A DNA stretch of 64,000 nt, from assembly GCF_037975245.1 (NCBI RefSeq), contig NC_092568.1:29452001-29516000 (forward strand), in the 5' to 3' direction. Both the position numbers and the translations under genes were made by a program. Below the pieces are notes generated by a model. That model ran no database searches and was not told the origin of the DNA. It saw nothing but the letters and a program-made list of their open reading frames with translations. Below are positions 1 to 27,028 of the stretch, piece by piece. Position 1 is the stretch's first letter. Each line of letters opens with the position of its first letter. This stretch comes from Apostichopus japonicus (lineage: Eukaryota > Echinodermata > Holothuroidea > Aspidochirotida > Stichopodidae).

Positions 1-389
1 TTATGAAGGTAAGAGCGAGTTCTGTCTGGTTATTAATCCAGTAGGATAGGAAAATGAATGTAATGATTGAGATGAAATGGTGTAGGTCATAATCATTTCT
101 AAAATGCTGTGATCTAATAAGAAAAAGTTTCAGCTCCCTCACCTCTCCTTCCCCTCAACCTCCTCCCCTGCAAGGAAAAAAACTTGTTGCAACAACAGAT
201 TTCACAGAAGTACTTCCTGTCACTTTTAAAGAATCTTCACCACCCCATTTTAGACAATTTTGAATGATAAATGAACATAAAAAACCGAATTGAATACCTC
301 CCTCTCTCCTCCTCCTCTTCCTGTAGGAAGGAAACCTTTACAGATAAAAACGATGATATTTTCACAGATACATTTTCTCCTACTTCCAG

Positions 390-16541
<16,152 letters not shown>

Positions 16542-19500
16542 GGCTCATTCCTGGACGGAAAATATTATGCAGGATTTACCTTTTTCTTTGAAGAGTGTAA
16601 GTGGTTGATCAAATAGGGTGGTTAAACTCTAAAGTGATCTGTGTTGATGAAATTTCAGATCAAAACATGGCAATTTACATTTTGGCGAAGGGAGAGTTAC
16701 GATTATTTATTTCCAAGTGTCAAGGATCGCTTGAAGTACGCACAAGGTGGTAAGATTTTTGAATTTCTAATGTGTGGGGACTTGGGCCAGGGAGGGAGGT
16801 GGATGATGGGCAAAAACTTTGAGAGAGATATTATTTACTTAATTGAAGAGAAGATATTGGAAAGATGTTGAATGCTATGAGATTTATTAACTGTCTGTGT
16901 TTAGTTAGAAGAGAGTTAGAAAACTCTACAGCTTCCATCATTTGATGATTCATTTCATAATGCATCATCGGTGCTGAATTAACATTTATATTACGATGAA
17001 AGTATTAATTTCAATTTCATAATGACTCGAAACTTTTCTTTTTTATAAAGTCACAATACATTTTTGGCCTTATGCAACTCTCAAGATGGTTTCTATTTGG
17101 GAAATATCAGGTCATACGTGCAAGGTTCAACAGTACGGTTATCGCATTAGAAAAAAGGGATATCGGTTAGCGTTAGCCAATTAGGTACAGAGTGCTTCAT
17201 CCAGAGACTGATGGTATGGGCACATCTTCATGCAAACCAAACAGCTACTGACTCGTATAGTGTATTAAGATTGACTTTATCATGGAACATTAGTTAGAAG
17301 ATAATGTAAGGAGTTGGTAGCGTTAGGTTGTGGGGGTAGGGTGGGGGAGGGAGGGGAGGGTTGTGGGTGTAGGGTGGGGCAGGGAGGGTAGGGTTTGGTT
17401 GTGGGGGAGGGGAGGATGGAAGGTGTTAATTTGGGAAGGAGGAGTTACTGTATGATGGATGCAATGCTTGCAACTTTTTAAATCTTGTCTCATAATCGAA
17501 TTTACAATAAAAAGAGAATTATTTAGGTGTAAAATATTGACAAGATTGTATATCTGATTAAGATGTAAATTAATAAACAAACAGATGTTTATAGAGTAAT
17601 TCTTTTATTATTATTACTATAATTTTTTTTTCCTTCCCCTTTTCTGTAAAGTAAGTTTAACCAGTCCTTTCACTTAGTGCACTGGTGCGCGATATTTTGG
17701 CTTTGTAATTTTATCTGTGAACTTGCCAAAGACATAGCAGGGAATATTAAGAAGTAAACCTGGATGCAAAACTAATCAGAAGAAGATGATTTCTCAATGT
17801 TTTTAGTCAGCCCTAAGTTCCCTTCAGTTAGATTGGAAATAGTCAACTTATGTCATGAATAAATGGAAGATACGCCAACAAACATGAAACGAGACAGTCG
17901 TATGAGAGAGACTAATAAAATCTTTGATCATGTATCAAGAAATTATTTTATCAGAGGATGCGGTACATTAAGAATGTAGTTATTGGTATAAAAAATTGTT
18001 TTCTCCTGTGAAAAATCCGACAACTATTTTTCTTCTTCAATAAATCTGATGAAATGTGATGAAGTATTATATTTTTTTGTTATCAATGAAATTCATGAAA
18101 ATTATGCAAAAATTTCTTCTTTGCAGAATTAAAGTTTAGAATTAAAGTAATCGCAAAAATCGTAAACAAAACTGAATTCAATAACGAAAACTTGTATAAG
18201 TGATAAGTATTAATATCTCCAAAATTGCTGATCCTGAAATAACATTGCCATATCGAAACCTAGAAAATAGATACGATTTTGGTTGCCTATTGTATGCATA
18301 CTGAGACAAACAAAAAAACCAGTGGTTTGGTTACATTTGTAATAGAGTATTTGTTCGGGTTTTATACTTTGTAGAAATTGTGTGCTTGTTACAAAGTGTA
18401 GCATCCTAACATACGACTCTCAGGTTACAGGTACATTACTTGTGATCTAAATATGTCCTGTGCATCCCATCGTGAGTAAGTTTTAAATGTTTTGCTCAAA
18501 CTATCCAGCTCTACTATACACATCTCTATTATTTGGTTTAATATTTGAGGATAATTTCATACACCGGATTGGATGCAGCGTAAAACAGGAATATTGTTTA
18601 AATTCATAAAGAAATATATAATAAAATTGAAGTGAGTACATGGAAATTTTACTATTCATGTATTGTTGCAACATGAACAACATTGAGCTGTTTGTACTGT
18701 AAGAGACAATTAAAATGGATGTTTTTTTATAAAGCAGAATTGTCAAACTAACTTCTTCACATCTAATACCTTGATTCATGCCTTAATTTTCAATTTATGA
18801 TTCAAGTTCCTAGGACACCTCAACAAAACGTTTGGTAAGAGTCTTGTTCCTATATTTGCTGCCTAGATTGTATGTAAACTGTAAAAAGAAACAGAATAAA
18901 AAATTAACAACATGAAAATGGCTGATCTTGGAGTGAAAGATTACATAAATGTTTATTATTTGAAATCAGGTCAGTATAACGATTGAAGGCAAGTAACTGT
19001 ACCTTTAACAAACAAGGCTTTTTCATTGGGGGGGGGGGGGGGGGTGGGAGGGTATTTTTTATCATTCTTTTTATTATATCATTCTACTTGTCAAAACTTA
19101 ACTGACAAAAGCTAATATATTCTCACAGTTGCCAACATGTTGCACTTTCAATGAGCTTGTACTTAACAATTACTTATTCCAGAGTTTTAAATGGCATTGT
19201 CTTATATTGACCTACACACTGAAGATACAACGTATTGTCACTTTGCAGTGGATAGCCTCTACTCATCTACTAGATGTAGCTGGATGAAGGCCTGATCCTT
19301 GCTTTGTGCCATCAATTTGTTCATAGATTTGATTACAAACTTCTCCGGAACTATGAGTAAATTTCCATCGCTTGGAACAGTTTTTCTTCAGAAAAAGTGA
19401 ATGTAAAACATGGTATTATAAATATGACCTACCAGTCTATCAATTGTGTAACCTAAACAAAGGTAATCATAATATGGATTCTAGGCATGTCTTCTGATTA

Positions 19501-20720
19501 GTTCTGATTCTGAGTACTTATCCAAATCTCATTATCACAATTAAGGCAGCAGCTATCAAAGCAGTTACTGAAACATGAGACAAATTTATGCTCTGCCACA
19601 AGAAAAAAGAAAACCCTACAAATCTGTTTTCTTGTAGTCTTCTGCACATGTTGACATTGCCTGTGGCAACAGCAGGGTTACCATACTTCTCAATAAATCG
19701 GATATGTTGCAAGTTATATAGTCCAGCCAGCAAACTAAATTGTCCTGAATCGCCATCAGTCTGTGACTTTCAAGAATATCACTGTTTTCTTATGATAGTC
19801 AGACTCTTATTGTTACATTTAACAAAGTATGATTTATGGACAGTTTCAAAATGAAGTTATGAAAAGTGACAATTTTTTTTTCTCCCCTGGCTTGTGAAGC
19901 TTTCTGTTGCTAAATTTAACTTATTTACCTTGTTTATATTATATCCCTGTTATTTTCTGCTATCTGTATTTGATATCGTAAATATCAGCTGTCATAAAAC
20001 TGTATATTAATAAATGATATTTCATGGAGTATCGTATAATCTTGTTGCCTGTCTTGTTCGATTTATTTTTGAAGTTGGTCCTGAAATTTGTCGCACGGCG
20101 CTGTATGGTTAAAAGCTTTTGGCAGTATTAAAAGAGAGAAAGAAGGGGGGGGGGGTTGCGGAGGGGGTTGTACAATCCAACAAATTGCTCCATCTTTCCC
20201 CCTCTTCATTGCAGATTGTCTATCTCCTATTACAAGTCTATTTGAATATTGCTGGTGAAATTTCGTGCTTTAAAGCACCTCCTTTTCCCATCCTTGTCAC
20301 AGAAACTTACTTATGGTAGATTGTTTGTCTTTGTGGGTTGTCCAATGTCAACACATTGCATGAACATCTCTGAGAATTCTGTGTACATATTGTTTGGCCC
20401 TTCGTTATAAATTGGCAACAGATATCAACAGATAATATCATAATAAAATAATCAACAGATAATATCATGTAATCATGCACAGATCTTCCAAACTTTCACC
20501 ATCCTTTTATCCGGTCGAATCTCACAAATGACAACAAGTATAATACGATATATACATATAAAGCTTGTCCATCTCTGCCCACTTTTTTAACCCCATCGAA
20601 ATGTTCATGTGACTGGTGTGCAAAGTAAAAGGGCTTTGCGAAACGTCGAATTGTCTTGCCTTCGAATTTTCAGTGTTATGTGTCAGTGTAACGTGCATAG
20701 TTTTCTCATAGGCCGTACGT
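16542..20720 (+). other. HEATR5 3' flank, probable 3'UTR, no further gene seen
   Basis: After the HEATR5 stop at 16539-16541 there is about 4.2 kb without a supportable coding exon. Candidate poly(A) signals are AATAAA-type motifs at about 17513, 17870, 18893 and 20010; which one is used cannot be decided here. The stretch contains a G-rich minisatellite (17330-17420) and poly-G tracts near 19028 and 20146. Short ORFs here lack any family-like sequence. Confidence 0.6.
17330..17420 (+). repeat. G-rich minisatellite, about 2.5 copies
   Basis: A roughly 41-bp unit of the form GTTGTGGGGGTAGGGTGGGG with GGGAGGG runs is repeated with variation. On the plus strand, which is also the HEATR5 sense strand, it contains more than a dozen closely spaced GGG tracts, so it can form G-quadruplexes in DNA and, if transcribed as 3'UTR, in RNA. 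Confidence 0.75.
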
Positions 20721-22022
20721 GGTGGGCCGCTTTCTGGTCACTTCGCCCAACAACCATTTCGCCCAACTGCCATTTCGCCCAACCAGCCTGGTCATTTCGC
20801 CCAACCAGCCTGGTCATTTCGCCCAACCAGCCTGGTCATTTCGCCCAACCAGTATGGTCATTTCGCCCAACCAGCCTGGTCATTTCGCCCAACCTTTTTT
20901 TTTATATTAATATTCAGTCACAATAATATTACTTTTTCTATTTCACTAGTTCAATTTGATTTATTTTGGGTTATGTTACTTCGTGGTAGGTAAATAAAGT
21001 GAGGTCCGCTCGATATCGATCGGAGTCCAAGCAGTTATTTCGGGTATAATGGGAGGATTACACTATAGGCGGTTACATACAATGGAAGTTATATTATTAC
21101 ACAAACAAAGGGGAATCGGTGTGGAATAATATCACCTTTTCTATTTCACTAGTTCAACTTGGTTTATTAATCCACAGCTATTGTTATGCTTGATGACTTC
21201 GGTCAAGCGTTTATCAAGTCCGCCAGGCATTAATCAAGGGTATTGTTCACAGCAGTTAGGCATTTATCTAGTTCTACATAGTGTTAATTTAATGTTACAC
21301 AAACAAAGGGGAATCGGTCTCCATAAAAACCTATCAAACCTAACCCCTAAAACACGTCCATGATCAATCCTACCGACTAACAATTCCCGAACGTTTCCTT
21401 ATTAAATTGAAAAAAAAAATATATATATAACCCATCCGTAATATTGAAGTACTATATTTAATCAATGTAACCACTGTATCAATGTAACCACATATGTAAT
21501 CACATATGTAATCAATTTGACCACGACTTCAAGTTTCCTTAATATTCGGTTCGTATCCCGTAACGTTAAAAATTCCCGAACGCTTCCTTACTAAAGCAGT
21601 GGCGGATCCAGGATTTCGCCGAAGGGGGGGCCCAGATGGGAAATGCCTAATCGTCGTCCTGGGGGAGGGGTCTAAGGGGAGTGGGTGCCCCATCCCCTTT
21701 GGGAAAATTTCACAAAATATGGAGGTCCTCGGTGCAATCTGGTGCTACTTTTCGTGAAAGTTTGGAGTAAAATTTATTTCCAATAAATCATGTATTCATG
21801 GTTTGCCGGGCATATATTTGCAATTTCGAGCAATGAGCTGGGATTTACGTCTTTGGGGAGTAGGTGGTGATGAAAACTACTTTTTACCAGGCTACTCCAG
21901 GCCATTTCATCTTGGATGCCCCCTTCCAGATGGAGACTATTGATGCAGTCAGAGTGCCCCTCTCACCTTCACTTTATCAGAATGATGGTGTACTCTTTTT
22001 GCAAATTTATTTTACAAAAAAT

Positions 22023-23371
22023 TACACGCACAGTGGCGTAGCTAGGATTTTTTGAGTGGGGGGGCATGGGGGGCTGTTCTTTCTTGTGGGGGGCGGAGTT
22101 TACTATCTAAGCGGAGCGCCACCTTGGTTGGCGCGGAGCGTACAGAGAAAATTTGAGATTTCAGCACCCCCCAGATCGCAGGAGATGGCACCTGTGAGGC
22201 AAAATAGCAACCAAAATGATGTGCAACTTTGGTGACAGAAATGCAAAAAAAGTTTTTTCTCTTTCATGCTGACTGGCCTTGCCAACTCAGCCAGACTTTA
22301 AATTTGAGGGAAGTTGGCATCATTTGTCGTTTCAAGCTGTCAAGGCCTTTCTCCCAACTCAAACCCCTGTGGGCTACCGGTAGATTTGCTGGATATGCCC
22401 ACATGTGGACTTAAATAGCATTAGAGGAAGGGGGTGGAAGACTAACACGCATCGATGTTTCGGTAATGGTCCACATTGATGGCTCGGTGCTTATTAGGCC
22501 ATTTATTGGGTTTCTTGAGGCAGCTGTCATCAGAATCTGGCTTTTTGTGCCAATCGATGACCGATAACATGTATTGGTATGTAAATTTCTTCTTCATATA
22601 TCTAGCAACACTCTAAAAACAAATGAGTGGATTTCATTCCATTGGAGTGATCACTCGGCGCACTTCAAATTAAGAGTAAAATTTAACTCTATTGGAGTTA
22701 ACCCTCACTCCTAATATGAGTGAATATAACTCTATTAGGAGTTAAGATTTACTCCAATGGAGTGGAAATTCACTCTTATACCGGAATGTGCTCAGTGATC
22801 ACTCCCATGGAGTGAAATTCACCTATGTTTTTATCAGTACAGTACAGTGCATATCATCATAGACGTACGTACGTACGTGCTACGTACGTTCGTATATCAG
22901 ACGCACTCGATACCCACGATACGATACGGTCCTGGAGAAACTATTTCCACTCATCATTTTTTAAGGCGATACAGTAGTGAGTATTGAACAGGCACAGCCG
23001 CATGTTTGCAGGAAATTCAGAATTCCCAATATTTTATATCTCTACCAGTAGTGAAAATCATGTTTCGACAGTTTCGTGGACATAAAAAGTTGTTTTGTGG
23101 AATATTCAATGACATATCAGGGGCGGATGCAGGATTTGTGACAGGGGGGGGGGGTCTGACTGGTCCAGCCGCGCCTGAACGTAAGACTATCTAAGCGGAG
23201 CGCGATCATCGGTTTGCGCGGAGCGTACAAGAAAATTTTTGGCTTTACAAACCCCCCAGATGGCCGGAAACGGCACTTCCCGAGTATGCTAAGCAGCATG
23301 TACCTAGCCTGAAAATATGGATCTCATGTCTGCAATTTCAGGCCCCCCGTAGCTACGCCACTGATCACGCA
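22023..23371. mobile_element. hAT-like non-autonomous element C nested in element B
   Basis: The left end CAGTGGCGTAGCTA at 22031 is matched by the reverse complement TAGCTACGCCACTG ending at 23363. Flanks are TACACGCA on the left and ATCACGCA on the right; the left flank in the second copy of B reads TTCACGCA, so an 8-bp duplication of the form (A/T)TCACGCA is likely. CAG termini plus an 8-bp duplication fit the hAT superfamily. No transposase is encoded. Confidence 0.75.
22612..22833. repeat. Foldback segment (imperfect long palindrome) inside element C
   Basis: The segment begins TCTAAAAACAAATGAGTGG and ends with an imperfect complement of that start (ACCTATGTTTTTA). Between them, ACTC/GAGT motifs alternate (for example ATTGGAGTGATCACTC near the left, and GTGATCACTCCCATGGAGTG near the right), giving nested complementary arms. 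It is non-coding and MITE-like, and is also present at 41641-41861 in the second copy of B. Confidence 0.65.
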
Positions 23372-24217
23372 TGGGGCACTTTCCCTCGAACGCGGTAAAA
23401 AAAAATCAAAAAAAAAAAAAAATCAGGATTTTCAAAAAGGGGGGGCCCGGGCCCCCCGGGCCCCCCCTGGATCCGCCCCTGCTAAAGTATCATATTTAAT
23501 CCTGGTTGGACGAAATGACCAGGCTGGTTGGGCGAAATGACCAGGCTGGTTGGGCGAAATGGTAAGGTTGGGCGAAATGGCAGTTGGGCGAAATGGTTGT
23601 GGGCGAAGTGACCTGCTTCCGGTGGGCCATCTGACTTAAGTGATGTGTTCGTACGTAGTCATTAGTGAATCTCGCACTCGAACGGGATGTTTGGAAAGGA
23701 CTAGCTGTGTTGTCAATGGATCTTAGGCTACGTTAATTGCGAATGGGTCACAGAAATCCAGCACAATGTTCAAGTAGGCGTGACCATAACAATGTCACCG
23801 ACATTGCTATAATAGGTATCGCACCGCAATTAGAGTAGTGCACGTCCGCCTTAGAGGTTAACTATTGTCGGAAAATAGCTTTAAAGTGCCCTACTATATT
23901 GATTTTTTTTGTTGGCATTTTCTGAGTCATCACCATTCTTTTTGGTGCTTGGATGTTGAAGAGGATGAAATAAACTACTGATGGTCAAAAAAATCTGGAG
24001 GATTGAAGGTGATTTAAGGTATTTTAGAAAATCTTGGGTGAAACCAGAAGATTTCGCAGCGACAGCTGGCAAGGCCGTTTTATGATAACCCAAGCCATTA
24101 GCTATCATATGGTGGGTAGGACGTGTCAGTTGAAAACTTCTATATATATATATGCTCTATTGGCCTTGGAATGTGACGAGTTTAGTGTGTAAGTCAATGG
24201 GAACAAGTAATTGTGGT

Positions 24218-25583
24218 GCGACACCACTTTCTAGTCACTTCGCCCAACAGCCATTTCGCCCAACTGCCATTTCGCCCAACCAGCCTGGTCATTTCGCCCA
24301 ACCAGCCTGGTCATTTCGCCCAACCAGCATGGTCATTTCACCCAACCATATTTTTACTAATATTCAGTCAGAATAATATTACTTTTTCTATTCCACTAGT
24401 TCAATTTGATTTATTTTGGGTTAGGTTACTTCGTAATAGGTAACAAAAAAAGTGAGGTCCGCTCGATATCGATCGAAGTCTGAGCAGTTATTTCGGGTAT
24501 AATGGGAGGATTACACTACTTTAGGCGTTTACGCATACAATGGAAGTTATATTATTATACAAACACAGGGGAATCGGTCTTCATAAAAACCTATCAAACC
24601 TAACCCCTAAAACACTGATCCATCCTACTGACTAACAATTCCCGAACGTTTCCTTATTATATTGAAAAAAAAAACCTGTCCGTAATATTGAAGTAGTATA
24701 TTTAATCGCTTTCTAGTCACTTCGCCCAACAACCATTTCGCCCAACTGCCATTTCGCCCAACCAGCCGGGTCATTTCGCCCAACCAGCCTGGTCATTTCG
24801 CCCAACCAGCCTGGTCATTTCGCCCAACCATCATAGTCATTTCGCCCAACCAGCATGGTCATTTCGCCCAACCGTGTTGGTCATTTCGCCCAACCTTATT
24901 TTTACTAATATTCAGTCAGAATAATATTACTTTTTCTCTTCCACTAGTTCAATTTGATTTATTTTGGGTTAGGTTACTTCGTAATAGGTAAATAAAAAAG
25001 TGAGGTCCGCTCGATATCGATCGGAGTCTGAGCAGTTATTTCGGGTATAATGGGAGGATTACACTACTTTAGGCGTTTACGCATACAATGGAAGTTATAT
25101 TATTATAACAAACACAGGGGAATCGGTCTTCATGAAAACCTATCAAACCTAACCCCTAAAACACTGATCCATCCTACTGACTAACAATTCCCGAACGTTT
25201 CCTTATTAAATTGAGAAAAATATATAAAACCCGTCCGTTTTATTGAATTACTATATTTAATCAATGTAACCACTTTATCAATGTAACCACATATGTAATC
25301 ACATACTTATGTAATCAATTTAACCACGACTTCAAGTTTCTTAATACTCTGTTCGTATCCCGTAACGTTAACAATTCCCTAACGTTTACTTTAGTAATAT
25401 CATATTTAATCAAGGTTGGGGGAAATGACCAGATTGGTTGGGCGAAATGACCAGGCTGGTTGGGCGAAATGACCAGGCTGGTTGGGCGAAATGACCAGGC
25501 TGGTTGGGCGAAATGGTAAGGTTGGGCGAAATGGCAGTTGGGCGAAATGGTTGTTGGGCGAAGTGTCCTGCTTCCGCGACACC
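24218..25583. mobile_element. DNA transposon family A, copy 2, with duplicated left arm
   Basis: Element 24226-25575 is flanked by the 8-bp duplication GCGACACC (24218-24225 and 25576-25583). Termini match copy 1: TTTCTAGTCACTTCGCCC on the left and the inverse of GGAAGCAGGACACTTCGCCC on the right. A second complete left end in the same orientation begins at 24708, so the left arm is present twice in tandem (24226-24707 and 24708 onward), while there is a single right end with the 22-bp motif array at about 25417-25555. This copy lacks the element B insertion. No ORF is present. Confidence 0.85.
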
Positions 25584-26403
25584 TATATTCTAGTTGATGC
25601 TAATCTGTAACGGACACCATGATGCGAGTATACGTATTGAGACGTGTATGGCAAGCAATGTGAGGAAAACACTGCATAATATATCCGCATATTAATTTGA
25701 AAATATACGCGTACTAATTCGAATATATGCGCGTAAATATTATAACCCCACTATAAGGCTTAAATATATCCGCGCATTAATTCGAATACATATGGTGATT
25801 AAATCAAATATATTTCCCGGATTCATTCAAATGTACACGAACAGACATTTCCGCTCTTGCTGTGTACATATATCCTCGATAAATGCGAGAACTCTCTAAA
25901 ATACTGTTCCTTGTCTGTTGGACGAGCCATGCTGTTGTCTAGAATTCTAGATCAAGTACGTTTGGCCTGTGTGTACGTCAATAGAGACTAACTTTGCAAT
26001 ATCTCATTTATTGCACTGGCGAGGCTACAATGTGATAACTATCGAAACTCGTTATTTTATTTGTGAAAGCTCTAAGATATGCCAGTTGTTGTCTGATATA
26101 TTATGCGGTGTTTGTCCCATATGGCTTGCCATAGACGTGTGCCCTGTACAGTAACGATGTTGTTCTTATTCAACCATCACCATAGTAACTGAGAGATGGT
26201 CTGACCAGCCCTTACACAAACAAAGACTCTAAGCTACCTTTACATACAATTACAATCTTTGCTTGAGTTTAGGCCCACAACGCACCAACTGGACTGACTG
26301 TATTCACTATCATTAATTTTACATAAAAACCTGTTTTAAACTTCCTGGTTTGGAGAAGTTGGTTTTCCTTTAAATCCTGTGATATATCTTGAATCCCATA
26401 ATC

Positions 26404-27028
26404 ATGTCCGCCAAAGGAACTGATCCGCAGAAACTTTACGAGGCCAATAATTACAGAGAATCTTGGTGTACTGTAGAGTTGAGCAGCAAACAAGACTGGT
26501 GTAGAACTGAAAGGAAACATCACTCTGATCAGTTTAAAAGTTCTGTATTGAACCCTAAAAATAACCAACCAGAGAGCGAGGCAAGATGTACTTTTCAAGT
26601 TAATGACAAAACACACAGAGAACGAAGGCATTTTCCAGATAGAACATGTAAGTTGTAACTCTTCTTCTGTTTTTTTTTATAGGCTAGAATAACGTAGGCC
26701 TACGCTTAGGACCAAGTTACACCGTGCAGATGTATGTATGTATTTTACTAGGTCCTCCTGCAAACAGGAACTTGCGAAGAAGCCTCATTGGCTTATCAAA
26801 GCAATCTTGTTCAGTTGCTCAAAGAAGCCAAAGACAGATTGTGCTTTTCTAAAATGGTCAAATTTCATATGAACAAATCTTGGGGGTGGGGGGTGGGGTG
26901 TCTGTTAAGTTTTGTATCATTAATTCTTTTCTTTTCATCTCCACTACCCAAGAAAAAATAATCCTATAATGCTTATAAGGTATTTTGTTTTATTTGATTT
27001 CACAGCCTACAGCCATCTAGCAATGTGA
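26404..27028 (+). CDS. Possible two-exon small protein gene of unknown function, 88 aa
   Basis: Exon 1 (26404-26647) starts at an ATG and stays open for 81 codons to a strong donor (CAT followed by GTAAGT). A matching acceptor (TTTCACAG) precedes 27006-27028, which adds SYSHLAM and a TGA stop in frame. The protein is basic and polar (residues include NNYRESWCTVELSSKQDWC and THRERRHFPDRT), with no signal peptide or membrane segment. I do not recognise the family. Supporting points are the sustained, non-repetitive frame and the matching splice phase. Against it: no homologue known to me, and an open 120-codon frame on the opposite strand over the same stretch. Other downstream acceptors are possible. 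Confidence 0.4.

Larger units (their letters stand above)
21591..23487. mobile_element. Nested element B, copy 1
   Basis: Element 21597-23481 sits inside family A copy 1. Its termini are CAGTGGCGGATCCAGG and, inverted, CAGGGGCGGATCCAGG, with CTAAAG repeated on both sides (21591-21596 and 23482-23487). A second, nearly identical 1.86-kb copy lies at 40616-42471. It carries no convincing ORF. It contains a hAT-like element (22031-23363), a foldback segment (22612-22833) and another terminal-like start at 23118 (CAGGGGCGGATGCAGG), so it is a composite of several non-autonomous elements. Confidence 0.85.
20721..23628. mobile_element. DNA transposon family A, copy 1, with inverted 22-bp subterminal arrays
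   Basis: Element 20729-23620 is flanked by an 8-bp duplication, GGTGGGCC (20721-20728 and 23621-23628). The ends are inverted: the left begins CTTTCTGGTCACTTCGCCC, and the reverse complement of the right begins GGAAGCAGGTCACTTCGCCC. Both continue into CATTTCGCCCAACTGCC and then arrays of a 22-bp unit (core TTTCGCCCAACCAGCCTGG) in opposite orientation at the two ends. There is no transposase ORF, so it is non-autonomous. The 8-bp duplication fits hAT, P or Merlin-like cut-and-paste elements, but the termini do not let me assign a superfamily. It is interrupted by element B (21597-23481). Confidence 0.85.

Noticed and set aside
19588-19854. 88-codon frame downstream of HEATR5
   Set aside because: No homology pattern or splice signals; length is expected by chance in this region.
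20609-20926. Repetitive frame encoding SFRPTSLVI-type repeats
   Set aside because: Translation of the 22-bp transposon subterminal repeats; the same occurs at 24152-24443.
26269-26631. 120-codon open frame on the minus strand
   Set aside because: Antisense to the better-supported plus-strand exon at 26404-26647. Its peptide has no family-like features and no upstream signals.
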